NCBI GenBank assembly: GCA_041487355.1
Contig: JBGPND010000004.1
Coordinates: 16,469-80,468, forward strand
DNA: 64,000 nt
Direction of reading: 5' to 3'
From: JAMXLO01 sp041487355
Lineage (GTDB): Bacteria > Pseudomonadota > Alphaproteobacteria > Acetobacterales > Acetobacteraceae
Shown here: in pieces, positions 1-10,200 of the stretch
How the letters are laid out: every line of letters starts with the position of its first letter
How positions within the stretch are numbered: the stretch's first letter is position 1
Position numbers and translations under genes: made by a program
The notes under the pieces: generated by a model
The model's input: only the letters and a program-made list of their open reading frames with translations
What the model was told of the DNA's origin: nothing
Database searches by the model: none

Positions 1-568
1 CGGAGATGAACGGTGCGAACGCCGCGGCGGCGACGTTGGATACCAGGCGCAGTGTCTCGATGTCGTCCGGGTGCTGCGACCACTCGTAGTCGCCGATCAG
101 CGCGCCATAGGGCTCGCCGCCCGGCGTGCCGAACTCGTTTTCGTAGATCTTCTTGAACAACTGGCTCTGGTCGAACTCGACGGCGCGCTGCAGATCGCGC
201 GACAGCTCCCGCTTGGGCATGTTCAGCACGCGCAGCTTCAGGCTCGTGCCGGTCTCGGTGTTCATCACCAGGTAGTGCAGTCCGCGCCAGCTACCTTCGA
301 GCGCCGAGAACTTCGGGTGATGCATGATGGCATTGAGCTGGTCCGACACCTTGCGGTCGATCGCGGCGATGGCGCGATCGAGAGTGCGCGTCAGGTTCTT
401 GTCGAACGTGACGGTGCCGGACAGCGCCTGCTCGACCAGGTTCTTGACGAGGTCCTGCGCCTGGTCGGGCGCGGTCTGCTTGGTTGCTGCGACGACCTGA
501 TCGAGGAAGGAAAGGCCCTCTTTGGTCTCGGTAGCTGCCGCCTGTGGTGCGGTCTGGGCGCCTGACAT
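1..568 (-). CDS. tssC: TssC sheath protein, N-terminal part (mirror copy, cut by window start)
   Basis: This is the mirror of 46965-47532. It encodes the first 189 residues of the TssC at 46965-48458 and runs off the window at base 1. It begins with ATG at 568-566, three bases after tssB. There is no stop codon or junction inside the window, so the truncation is only the window edge. See the full-length copy for function. Confidence 0.85.
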   Translation of the reverse strand, partial: MSGAQTAPQAAATETKEGLSFLDQVVAATKQTAPDQAQDLVKNLVEQALSGTVTFDKNLTRTLDRAIAAIDRKVSDQLNAIMHHPKFSALEGSWRGLHYLVMNTETGTSLKLRVLNMPKRELSRDLQRAVEFDQSQLFKKIYENEFGTPGGEPYGALIGDYEWSQHPDDIETLRLVSNVAAAAFAPFIS

Positions 569-571
569 CGA

Positions 572-1081
572 TCAGCCCTCCTGCTTGCCCAGCCCCAGTT
601 GGCTGGACAGCGATTTCAGTTCGTCTTCGTTCTTCAGCACCTGCTCGAGCAGACCTTCCAGCTCCTCGGATCGGTCGACCTTGCTCATCAGGTCGCGGAG
701 CTTGGCACGCGTCTCGAGCAGTGCGCGCAGAGCCGGCACCTGCTGCGCGACGCGCGCGGGCTCGAAATCCTCGATCGAGTTGAACTTCAAATCGACGCCC
801 ACCTCGCCGCCCGCTTCCGAGAGCTTGTTGTCGACCTTGAGTTTCAGGCCAGGCGTCATCCCCGCCATGACATCGTTGAAGTTGTCGCGGTCGATCTGAA
901 TGAACTTGCGATCGGCCAGCGGGCGCAGCGGCTGCGTCGGGTCACCGGAGAAATCGCCCATGATTCCCATGATGAACGGCAGCTCGCGCAGAATCTCCGC
1001 GCCCTCCGTCTCGACTTCGTAGGTGATGTGCACCCGCGGCTTGCGGACGCGATTGAGCTTGTCGTGGATGCTGGCACTCAT
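572..1081 (-). CDS. tssB: TssB sheath protein (mirror copy)
   Basis: Mirror of 46452-46961, identical 169-residue product with the family core [11 protein letters not shown] and FIQIDRDNF. The ATG at 1081 was chosen over an upstream in-frame start at 1147 because it gives the usual TssB N-terminus. Probably not a second gene in the real genome. Confidence 0.85.
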   Translation of the reverse strand: MSASIHDKLNRVRKPRVHITYEVETEGAEILRELPFIMGIMGDFSGDPTQPLRPLADRKFIQIDRDNFNDVMAGMTPGLKLKVDNKLSEAGGEVGVDLKFNSIEDFEPARVAQQVPALRALLETRAKLRDLMSKVDRSEELEGLLEQVLKNEDELKSLSSQLGLGKQEG

Positions 1082-1166
1082 GGTCTCGCTTCCCCATCCC
1101 TGTGATCGGCTCGGGCCGACTGGCCCACCATCGGCGCATGCGCGCACATCGGCCTGCTGCGCAAAG

Positions 1167-1194
1167 ATTAGACAGTCGAGACGAGTATGGTCAA
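1167..1194 (-). promoter_or_regulatory. Predicted tssB promoter (mirror copy)
   Basis: Mirror of 46339-46366. On the minus strand it reads TTGACC, 16 bases, TCTAAT. Confidence 0.45.
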
Positions 1195-1208
1195 TAATTC
1201 CTTGTGTC

Positions 1209-1224
1209 TGTGATCTTCTTCACA
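1209..1224. promoter_or_regulatory. Crp/Fnr-type operator (mirror copy)
   Basis: Mirror of 46309-46324. The plus strand reads TGTGATCTTCTTCACA, which is TGTGA-N6-TCACA. It lies upstream of the tssB promoter of this arm. Confidence 0.5.
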
Positions 1225-1246
1225 CACCCGTTATCACACGTTCGGG

Positions 1247-2386
1247 TCATTCCTGAGCCTCAGGCGGCGGCGGGCGGATGCCGAGGGTGGTCAGGATGCT
1301 GTTGCGCGCATCCATGTCGGAAACCACCTCCTGCAGCAGTTCGGGCCAGGTCATGCGTCCGCGGCGGACCGCCTCGTCGAGCGTGTAGGAGAGCGGTGAG
1401 TGCGGTTCGGTGCGGCGGAAGAAGTTGGCGATCTCGCTCAGCGCGCGCAGCGCATCCTCGCGCGAGGCAGCCTGTCCTGGCGCCACCGCGATGCCGGCGA
1501 GGCCCACGCCTCCTGTCGGGCCGGCAGCCGCCGCTCCGCCAGAGGCCGCCTCGCCTTGCGCCGCCGCGCCGTCGCCGCCGACCGCATCGGCCGGCGCGTA
1601 GCGCGCGGCAACGTCGATGATGCCGGACAGCAGATCGCGGACCGCCGTGGTGGAGGGGCCATCGGCGCCGGCCTTCTCGTCCATCACGTTGGCCATCGCC
1701 TGCCAGGCATCGCGCGCTGCCCGTCCATCCGAGAGCAGTGCGGCGAACAGACGGCTGCCAGCGGCGCGCGCCTCGCGCTCCAGGTTCTCGAGCGGCACCG
1801 CTCCGGCATCGATGCGCTTCTGCCGGTTCTCGGCATCGACGGTGCCGAGCTGTTCGGATTGCTTATACTGGTAATATGCGAGCGGCGAGCCGTCGGTCCG
1901 ATTGAACAGCGCGAGCTTGTAGAGCGGCTGGATCAGCGACCCGTTGCCGTCGCGGCCGTTGAGCCCGGTCACCGGGGCGACGCGGGTCTCCATGCCGTAA
2001 TCGTCCGGCAGCGGGAACAGACCGTCCCAGTACTGTTCGGCAAGGCCCGCCATGAGCTGCGCGCCCGCGGCGAGCCCCGCCAGCCCATGGCTGCGCACCA
2101 GCGCCTCGGTCAGCCAGGCGGCAACTTCCAGGTCCTTGGTGGTCTCCGCCAGCGTCTTCAGCGCGAGTTCCCTAACGCTGCGCCAGAGCGGTGTCGGATC
2201 ACGCGCATCCGCATCGCCGGCATCCTGCCCGCGCTCGGCGTCGCGCGCCTCGGAGCGCGCATCGCGCAGCCGGTTGTACGGCGAGGTGGAGGAGAAGTCC
2301 TCGCGGATGTCGATGCCTTGCGGCGCATCACCCGGTATCGGTGCCAGCAGAGCCTCGAGGTCGACGCCTTCCGGCAGGTCCACCAT
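1247..2386 (-). CDS. tssA: TssA (mirror copy)
   Basis: Mirror of 45147-46286, identical 379-residue ImpA-family protein. It is divergent from clpV at 2477, with the same 90-base gap as in the other arm. Confidence 0.83.
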   Translation of the reverse strand: MVDLPEGVDLEALLAPIPGDAPQGIDIREDFSSTSPYNRLRDARSEARDAERGQDAGDADARDPTPLWRSVRELALKTLAETTKDLEVAAWLTEALVRSHGLAGLAAGAQLMAGLAEQYWDGLFPLPDDYGMETRVAPVTGLNGRDGNGSLIQPLYKLALFNRTDGSPLAYYQYKQSEQLGTVDAENRQKRIDAGAVPLENLEREARAAGSRLFAALLSDGRAARDAWQAMANVMDEKAGADGPSTTAVRDLLSGIIDVAARYAPADAVGGDGAAAQGEAASGGAAAAGPTGGVGLAGIAVAPGQAASREDALRALSEIANFFRRTEPHSPLSYTLDEAVRRGRMTWPELLQEVVSDMDARNSILTTLGIRPPPPEAQE

Positions 2387-2476
2387 TCACGCGCCTCTCA
2401 ATCGCTGGACAATGGTTCCGCGTAACACATAGTCTCCAGTCGCGAAAAGGGGGATCGCTCCCCCGGGGGAAACCGG

Positions 2477-5119
2477 ATGGCCACCATCGATCTGAAACAG
2501 CTTGTGGGCCGGCTGAACGACCCGTGCCGGCGGGCGCTCGAGGCTGCCGCCGGTCTGACGCTGTCGCGCACCCACTACAATGTCGAGATCGAACACTGGC
2601 TGGTCACGCTGGCCGATCGTGCCGACAGTGACATCGCCGCCATCCTGCGCCATTACGAAATCGACCAGGGGCGCTTCGCCACCGATCTCAATCGCGCGCT
2701 GGAGCGGATGAAGACCGGCAACGGGCGGGCGCCATCGCTGGCGCCGGATATCGTGGAACTGGCAAAGCAGGCCTGGCTGCTGGCTTCACTCGAGCAAGGC
2801 GTGGGCCGCATCCGATCGGGGCATCTGCTCTGGGCGCTGCTGGCGGACGAGACCCTGGCGCGGCGCGCGCGCGAGGCGTCCGGACAGCTACTGAAGATCA
2901 ATGCCGATGCGCTGAAGCGGGACTTTGCCGCGATCACCGCCAACAGCGCCGAGGCGGCGGAAGCCCAGGCGGCAGCCACATCGGGAGAGGCGGGGGCGGC
3001 CGGCGATGGCGCGCCCATGGCGCCGCGCGGATCAGGCGCCCTTGACCAGTACACCACCGACCTGACCGCCCAGGCCAGGGCCGGCAAGATCGACCCGATC
3101 CTCGGCCGCGACACCGAGATCCGCCAGATCATCGACATCCTGACGCGGCGGCGGCAGAACAATCCGATCCTCACCGGCGAGGCGGGCGTCGGCAAGACGG
3201 CGGTGGTGGAAGGTTTCGCCGTGCGGCTCGCCTCCGGCGACGTGCCGCCGGCTTTGCTGGGCGTCACGCTGCGCACCCTCGACCTGGGCCTGCTGCAGGC
3301 GGGCGCCGGGGTGAAGGGCGAGTTCGAGAACCGGCTGCGCGGCGTGATCGACGAGGTGAAGGCCAGTCCCAAGCCGATCATCATGTTCATCGACGAGGCG
3401 CACCAGCTGATCGGTGCCGGCGGTTCGGCCGGGCAGGGCGACGCCGCCAACCTGCTGAAGCCGGCGCTGGCGCGCGGCGAGCTGCGTACTATCGCCGCCA
3501 CCACCTGGGCCGAATACAAGAAGTACTTCGAGAAGGATGCGGCGCTGACGCGGCGCTTCCAGGTGGTGAAGGTCGACGAACCGCCGGAGCCGATGGCGGT
3601 CGCGATGGTCCGTGGCCTGGTCGATACGCTGGAGAAGCACCACAACGTCCGCATCCTGGACGAGGCGGTAAGCGAGGCGGTGCGGCTGTCGGCGCGTTAC
3701 ATCCCGTCGCGCCAGTTGCCCGACAAGGCGGTGAGCCTGATCGACACCGCCTGCGCGCGGGTGGCGATGAGCCAGGCGGCGGTGCCGCCGCCGATCGAGG
3801 ATCGCCAGCGGCGGATCGGGCTGATCGATACCGAGGTGGCGATTCTCGATCGCGAGATCGCCGCCGGCGAGCCGCACGGGGCACGCCGCGAGGACCTGCT
3901 GGCGGAGCGCGCGCGCGCCACCGAGGAACTCGTGGCGCTGGAGGCGCGCTGGGAGCAGGAGAAGGCGCTGGCGGCCCAGCTCGGCGAGACACGGGCGCAG
4001 ATCGAAGATCCGGCGAACACCGAAGACAAGGATGCGCTCCGCGTGAAGCTCGCAGAGATTTCCGGCAAGCTGCGCACGCTGCAAGGCGAGACGCCGCTGA
4101 TCCATCCGGTGGTGGACCGTCAGGCGGTGGCCGAGGTGGTGGAGGGCTGGACTGGCATTCCAGCCGGCCGCATGCAGTCCAACGAGATCCGCACCATCCT
4201 CAATCTCAAGCAGGCGATGGAGCAGCGTATCGTCGGCCAGCCGCATGCGCTGGAGGCGGTGGCACAGGCAATCCGCACGTCCCGCGCCGGTCTCACCGAT
4301 CCGCGCAAGCCGATCGGCGTGTTCCTGATGGTCGGTACCTCCGGCACCGGCAAGACCGAGACGGCGCTGACGCTCGCCGACCTGCTGTATGGCGGCGAAC
4401 AGAACGTGACCGTCATCAACATGAGCGAATTCAAGGAGGAGCATAAGGTCAGCCTGCTTATGGGTAGCCCGCCTGGCTATGTCGGCTACGGCGAGGGCGG
4501 CGTGCTGACCGAGGCGGTGCGGCGGCGGCCCTACTCCGTCATCCTGCTGGATGAGATGGAGAAGGCGCATCCCGGGGTGCAGGACATCTTCTTCCAGGTG
4601 TTCGACAAGGGAAACATGAAGGACGGCGAAGGCCGCGACATCGACTTCAAGAACGCCGTCATCATCATGACGTCGAACGCCGGCACCGACCTGATCACCC
4701 GGCTGTTCGCCGATCCCGAGACGGCCCCTGACTCGGCGGCGCTGGCCGAGGCGCTGATGCCGGAGCTGATGAAGCACTTCAAGCCGGCCTTCCTCGGCCG
4801 GGTGAATTTGGTCCCCTATTTTCCGCTCTCGCCCGCCATCATCCGCCAGATCGTCGAGCTTCAGCTCAACCGGATTCGGCGAAGAGTCCAGGAATCTTAT
4901 GGCACTAGCTTCGCCTGGGACCAGGAACTGGTCGACACGATCGCCGCGCGTTGCACCGAGACATCGTCCGGCGCGCGGAACGTCGAGAAGATCCTCTCGC
5001 GGACGTTACTCCCGGAATTGTCCGGGGAGGTGCTATCTCGCCTCGCCGAGGGCGCAACGATCAACGGGGTCACCGTGGGCGTGGACACGGCTGGGTCGTT
5101 TCAGTACCATATCGGCTAA
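2477..5119 (+). CDS. clpV: TssH/ClpV AAA+ ATPase (mirror copy)
   Basis: Mirror of 42414-45056, identical 880-residue protein with two AAA+ modules (Walker A GEAGVGKT at residues 234-241 and GTSGTGKT at 620-627). It is followed 39 bases later by hcp. Confidence 0.9.
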   Translation: MATIDLKQLVGRLNDPCRRALEAAAGLTLSRTHYNVEIEHWLVTLADRADSDIAAILRHYEIDQGRFATDLNRALERMKTGNGRAPSLAPDIVELAKQAWLLASLEQGVGRIRSGHLLWALLADETLARRAREASGQLLKINADALKRDFAAITANSAEAAEAQAAATSGEAGAAGDGAPMAPRGSGALDQYTTDLTAQARAGKIDPILGRDTEIRQIIDILTRRRQNNPILTGEAGVGKTAVVEGFAVRLASGDVPPALLGVTLRTLDLGLLQAGAGVKGEFENRLRGVIDEVKASPKPIIMFIDEAHQLIGAGGSAGQGDAANLLKPALARGELRTIAATTWAEYKKYFEKDAALTRRFQVVKVDEPPEPMAVAMVRGLVDTLEKHHNVRILDEAVSEAVRLSARYIPSRQLPDKAVSLIDTACARVAMSQAAVPPPIEDRQRRIGLIDTEVAILDREIAAGEPHGARREDLLAERARATEELVALEARWEQEKALAAQLGETRAQIEDPANTEDKDALRVKLAEISGKLRTLQGETPLIHPVVDRQAVAEVVEGWTGIPAGRMQSNEIRTILNLKQAMEQRIVGQPHALEAVAQAIRTSRAGLTDPRKPIGVFLMVGTSGTGKTETALTLADLLYGGEQNVTVINMSEFKEEHKVSLLMGSPPGYVGYGEGGVLTEAVRRRPYSVILLDEMEKAHPGVQDIFFQVFDKGNMKDGEGRDIDFKNAVIIMTSNAGTDLITRLFADPETAPDSAALAEALMPELMKHFKPAFLGRVNLVPYFPLSPAIIRQIVELQLNRIRRRVQESYGTSFAWDQELVDTIAARCTETSSGARNVEKILSRTLLPELSGEVLSRLAEGATINGVTVGVDTAGSFQYHIG

Positions 5120-5158
5120 ACCCGTTAAACCGCCTCGCCGGAAACAAAGGAGCGCATC

Positions 5159-5635
5159 GTGGCACTGTATATGAAGTGGGATGGGATCGACGGAGCCGTG
5201 ACGACCAGCGGCTTCGAGAAATGGATCGAGCTGAACTCGTTCCAATGGGGCGTCGGTCGCGGCATCGGAACCGCCGCGCGCGGCGCGGCAACCCGTGAGG
5301 CTTCCGAACCCAGCATCAGCGAGATCGTGGTCACCAAACGGTTGGACAAGTCATCCACCAAGCTGTTCATGGACGCCGTCGCCGGCGACCTGAGTGCCAC
5401 GGTGAAGTTCAAGTTCACCACCACGACCAAGGACAAGGTCGACACCTTCCTGGCTTACGAGCTCACCAATTGCGGGCTGAGCGGCTACAGCGTGTCGAGC
5501 GGTGGCGACGCCCCGACAGAGAGCCTGTCGCTGAACTTCACCAAGATCATGTTCACCTATACCGAACGCGATCCGAAGATCGGCGGCTCGCCGGATACGG
5601 TGGGCTACGACCTGTTGCAGATGCAGAAGGTCTGA
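5159..5635 (+). CDS. hcp: Hcp tube protein (mirror copy)
   Basis: Mirror of 41898-42374, identical 158-residue product. The start is GTG at 5159, and AAAGGAG at 5146-5152 sits six bases upstream, which fixes this start. Confidence 0.88.
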   Translation: MALYMKWDGIDGAVTTSGFEKWIELNSFQWGVGRGIGTAARGAATREASEPSISEIVVTKRLDKSSTKLFMDAVAGDLSATVKFKFTTTTKDKVDTFLAYELTNCGLSGYSVSSGGDAPTESLSLNFTKIMFTYTERDPKIGGSPDTVGYDLLQMQKV

Positions 5636-5661
5636 CACGCGGCATCGCGGCGCATCGAGCA

Positions 5662-5692
5662 GGGCCAGGGGACGCAGTTCCCTGGCCCTTTT
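5662..5692 (+). terminator. Rho-independent terminator after hcp (mirror copy)
   Basis: The stem GGGCCAGGG/CCCTGGCCC is followed by TTTT, 26 bases beyond the hcp stop. Mirror of 41841-41871. Confidence 0.8.
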
Positions 5693-5728
5693 ACGTCATG
5701 GCCGGCCATCCACGTCTTTCACTTTGCT

Positions 5729-5759
5729 CTATAGCGAATTCAGGGTGACCGGAAACGCG
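5729..5759. repeat. 31-base dispersed repeat (mirror copy)
   Basis: Mirror of 41774-41804. It reads CTATAGCGAATTCAGGGTGA and onward on the plus strand. The independent copy is at 57854-57884. Confidence 0.6.
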
Positions 5760-5778
5760 AGCGAGCCTCGCCAGTCGT

Positions 5779-5856
5779 GATGGGTATCGCTGCGCTCAAC
5801 CCATCCTACAGGCTGCGGCGTAGGCGTAGGATGGGTTGAGCAGAGCGAAACCCATC
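5779..5856. repeat. GTAGGATGGGTTGAGC inverted repeat (mirror copy)
   Basis: Mirror of 41677-41754, a long hairpin between hcp and pppA. Confidence 0.7.
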
Positions 5857-5890
5857 ATCCGGGCGAGATCCCAGTCCTGCTGAACGTGCT

Positions 5891-6631
5891 CTACCCGGTG
5901 AATTCGACCGCGACGGCGGTGACGTTGTCGCTGACGTTCATCGCAAGCGCCGCATCGATCAGCGCCTGCGCCGGCACGTCGTCCAGCGAGCCGAGCAGGC
6001 TGGCCAGCTCGCCCGCCGGCAGGGTCTTGCACAGGCCGTCGCTGCACAGCAGGAACCGATCGCCCGCCACCAGCCGGTCGCTCACCTTGTCGAGGGTGAA
6101 CTCGTCGAGCTCTGCGCCGACGGCGCGGGTGATCACGTTCGCCCGCGGATGGTTCTCCACTTCGTCCGGTCCGATCGCGCCAGCCTCCAGCAGCTCCTGC
6201 ACCAGGCTGTGGTCGCGGGTGATCTGGCGCAGCGTGCCGGCGCGCAGCAGGTAGGCGCGGGAGTCGCCTGCCCACAGGCAGGCGAAGTGTTCGCCGCGCG
6301 CCAGCATGACCACGACGGTCGATGCCACCATCACATCCGGGCCGCGCCGCGCCGCCTCCTCGCGCAACGCCACGTGCGTCCGCTCGATCGCCAGGCGCAC
6401 CTGCGCCAGCAGCTCCGAAGCCGGCAGACCGACTGGGATTCCTTCCAGCGCCTCGGCAATCATTCCCGATGCGACCTCGCCGGACGCATGGCCGCCCGCG
6501 CCGTCGGCCACGGCCCACAGGCCAATATCAGGCCGGTCGACATAGGCGTCCTCGTTGTGCTTCCGCTTGGCCCCCGGATGCGTCACGGCCCAGGACCGGA
6601 AGCGCGGGGCGGTCACGACGTCGGCTCCCAT
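5891..6631 (-). CDS. pppA: PppA PP2C phosphatase (mirror copy)
   Basis: Mirror of 40902-41642, identical 246-residue product with the metal-binding motifs HNEDAY, ADGAGGH and SDGLCK. It overlaps tagF by 19 bases. Confidence 0.87.
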   Translation of the reverse strand: MGADVVTAPRFRSWAVTHPGAKRKHNEDAYVDRPDIGLWAVADGAGGHASGEVASGMIAEALEGIPVGLPASELLAQVRLAIERTHVALREEAARRGPDVMVASTVVVMLARGEHFACLWAGDSRAYLLRAGTLRQITRDHSLVQELLEAGAIGPDEVENHPRANVITRAVGAELDEFTLDKVSDRLVAGDRFLLCSDGLCKTLPAGELASLLGSLDDVPAQALIDAALAMNVSDNVTAVAVEFTG

Positions 6632-7263
6632 GTGATCCCCCCCGAAGCATCCTGCCTCGATTCACCCGCCGCCTCCGCGGGCTGGTCCGCCGTAGCCGCC
6701 GTGTCCTCCGTCCCCGTCCCCAGCATCGCCGCATAAGTCGCCGCGTCGGGCAGGGATGCGAGAGTCATGCGGGCGGGCTTCACGCGCGGAGAGCCTTCAC
6801 TCCACCACACGGCGTCGGCGACGCCTTCCTTGTCGTTCGGCAGGTCGGGGTCGTTCGGCAGGTCGGGCAACCCCAACATGTCGGAAATCTCCTGCGGCGG
6901 CGTATCCTGTTCCAGGGCGCTGCGTCCAGCCGCCTCGCACCGGTCGAGCCAGGCATTTCCCTCCGCTGTCTCGGCCGCTCCGCCATGCAGTGCCGCGAAG
7001 GTCAGGGGGAAGTAGCGGCCCGCCCGGTCGACGCTCGGCAGCATCAGGCCGAGCACCGTGCGCTCGCCGCACATTCCGGCGGGCAAGGCGAAGCGCCAAA
7101 CCGGCGCCTCCAGGAAAGCGGGCAGCCAGGCTTCGCCCATCAATGCTCGGCTGCCCGCCAGCACGGATTGCAGCCAGTCATCCCAGCGGTCGGTGAAGTC
7201 GCGCGGCAGGCCGGCGCGGACGAAATCGCCACGCGCCGGCAGCTTGCCATAGAAGCCGGCCAT
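6613..7263 (-). CDS. tagF: TagF regulator (mirror copy)
   Basis: Mirror of 40270-40920, identical 216-residue product starting MAGFYGKLPARGDFV. Its ATG shares one base with the tssM stop codon. Confidence 0.83.
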   Translation of the reverse strand: MAGFYGKLPARGDFVRAGLPRDFTDRWDDWLQSVLAGSRALMGEAWLPAFLEAPVWRFALPAGMCGERTVLGLMLPSVDRAGRYFPLTFAALHGGAAETAEGNAWLDRCEAAGRSALEQDTPPQEISDMLGLPDLPNDPDLPNDKEGVADAVWWSEGSPRVKPARMTLASLPDAATYAAMLGTGTEDTAATADQPAEAAGESRQDASGGITWEPTS

Positions 7264-10200
7264 CAAAGGGTCGGACACCGGAAGTCTCGCAGAACGCCAG
7301 GCGCGAACGGGTTCAGCACAGATCCGGCGCGAATCTCGAACGAGGCATGGCGGTCGCCGAGCTGGAAGTTGAGCATATAACGATCCGCCGACCCGCTCTG
7401 CTGCAGCGTGCCCTGGCCGAACAACCGGAACAGTGACCAGGGTCCGGTTGCCTGGAAGACCGGCGCACCGCTCGACGGCGGCGGATCGAACACCAGCCGG
7501 ACGCTGTTCATCCGGTTCTGCCCCGGCCAGGTCACCGAAACCGGCCGCTGCGGTCCGTGCGCATAGACGATCGCCTGTCCGTCGAGGTCGAGCGTCACCT
7601 GCTTCGCGTCGGTGTCGAGCGGCGTGATGTCGAAGCGCACGGTCGGCTGGTTGCCGCCGGCGGCGAAGAACAGGTCGCGGATCTGCGACGCGCGCTGGAA
7701 CTGGGCAAGGTCGCCCGGCGAGACCGGAGCAGTGACGCCTGCCACCGGCTGGGCCTTCCAGGTGGCGCCGGAAGTATCGACGAAGGATTGCAGGTTCTCG
7801 TTGAAGAACTTGTCCAGCAGCCCACCCGACGCGAACAGACGGGCGAAGTCGTCCAGAGGAATGTCGTTGCTGGAGCCGGGGGTGAACGGGTAGCGGCCCG
7901 CGACTGCCTGCTTGCACAGCGACGCGGGCCCGCCGGGTGCGCCGAACGCCTTCTTGACCTGCTCGAGTGCGCCGCCGCCACGCAACTGGTTGCCGCTGAT
8001 CGCCATCGCCTGCAGCCAGCGGGCCACCGGTTGCGGGTCGCGGCTCGCCTCGGCCTGCAGCAACTGCGCGGGGTCTTCGCCGCCGCCGAGTGCGGCAGCC
8101 GGGCCACCGACCGGTGCCGCGGCCAGCTTGGCGAGCTGCACCTGGAGGTCGTTCAGCAGCTTCAGCACATTGTCGATCGGCGCGCCGGGCCCCTTGCCGA
8201 CGAAAGTGATCAATGCGGTGTAGCGGTCCTCGATCGCCTTGCCCGGCGACTCCGGCGGCGGCCCGCCAGCCTGCCCCACCAAAGCCTGCAGCCTGGACGC
8301 CGCGCCGCTTGCGGTCTGCGCCGCAGCCGCTCCCGCCGCCTGCACCGCGCCCTGCGCCGCACCGGCGATGCCGGGCGGCGGTGGCGGCGGTTGGGTCAGG
8401 GTGAGCTGCCGCGTGATTCCTGCCAGCAGGTCGCGCATCGGCGATTGCGGCGACGCCAGGATGTAGAGCTCCTGCACCGCCTGCTGCAGGTTGCGCATGG
8501 GCTCGACTTCCAGATCGCCCAGCAGCGCGTCCCACTGCTTCGCATAGTCCGCCGTGTAGAGCGCGATGACGTCGCGTTGCAGGGTCAGCACCTGTGGGCT
8601 TGTCGGATCGATCTGCGCCTCCTTGCCCAGCACCCAGCTTTCGCTCGCGACCTGCGTGGTTGCGGCTGGCAGATTCGGCAGCAGCACCTTGTAGAAGCCG
8701 TCGATGTTATAGAACCCAGGCACGCCCTCGGTCAGCGGTGCGCCGGAGCGGCGGATGAACACGCGCACGCCGGAGGCGCCGGCGGCGTCGGCCGGCCGCC
8801 ACGGCGGCAACGCCCGCGCCTGCTGCGAGCCGCGGATCGTGCCGTAGACGCGGTCCGCCAACGACACCCGGCTGAAGGTGCGCCGCGCATCCTCCACCAG
8901 TGCGCCATCGAGCGGCACCTTCTCGAGCGGCTCATCCAGCAGCGCGGCCAAATGACGTTCCAGGCTGTCGCGCAACGCCTTCGACGCTGGGCCGGGCAAG
9001 GCAACCTGCCAGTCGAGGCTCATCCACTCCTTGACCAGACTGCGGTCGAGCGGTCCGGCCGAACCGAGCATCAGGTAAACCCGCGTCGCCTCGTACAGGT
9101 AGGCCGGCTGCTCGAAATGCGACCGCATCTGGGCTTCCAGCCGGACGACCAGCCGCGGCAGCAGCACATGCTGCAGGGCGTGGCGATAGACCTCGCGCGC
9201 GCCGGCTCCCAGCTTGTCGGTCTGCGACAGGCCGGGGAACCATTGGGTCGCTGGCGGCTCTGCGTCTACGCCGAACGGCAGGGCGCGCGCCTCATCGAGC
9301 AGCGGTACGATGCGCGGCAACTGGGCATCGGTCACCGGATCGAGCGCGAGCGACTGGGCCGTCTTGATGTAGGCGGCCAGGGCGGCGTCGGATTGCGCCA
9401 GGGCAAGCTGGTTCGCCTGCCGCGTCTGCACCAGTGCGGCCGCCCCGCCGAGCGCCACGATCAGCGCGAGCGCGGCGGCGCCGGCGCGGACCAGCACGTT
9501 GCGCCGGATGGCGGCGGGGTCGCGCGCGACCAGCGTCGCCTCGCCGAAGATCACGTCCTTCAGCAGACGCGTCAGGAAATAGCTGCGCCCCTGCTCCGGC
9601 CGCAGCGACGGCGCGCGCTGCGCGTCGATGCCGAAACTCCGCGCCATCGCGCCGGTGAGGCGGTCGATCGGCGTGCCTTCCTGCGTGCCCGACGTCAGAT
9701 AGACACCGCGCAGGAACGGCGCCGGATCGAGCCGGGATCCGCCGAATGCCTCGGTGACGAATTCGGCGAGCGGCGAGGCCAGGCTGGCGACCTGTGGCGG
9801 GAAGCCGGCGATCAGCGTGCGCCTGTCGGGGCTTCTTTCCGTCTGCAGCCGGTCGAGCAGCCGCTGGTTCAGCCGCTCCTCCAGAAGCTGGAACTCGGGG
9901 CCGAACAGCGCGGCGGTGCCGGCCTCCGACTTGTTCAGCGGGAATGTCATGCCCCAGACCTGGCCGCGCCGCTCGCGATCCAGGTCGTCGAAGAACTCGG
10001 TGAAGCCGGCGACCAGGTCCGCCTTGGTGAACAGCGCATAGACCGGCACGCGCACGCCAAGCTGATCGTAGAGCTCCTTCACCCGGCGCCGGATCGCGCG
10101 GGCATGCGCGAGCCGTTCGGCTGGCGGTGCCGCGGCGATGTCGGACAGCGCGATGGCCACCAGCACACCGTTCAGCGGCTGGCGCGCGCGCGTGCGCCGG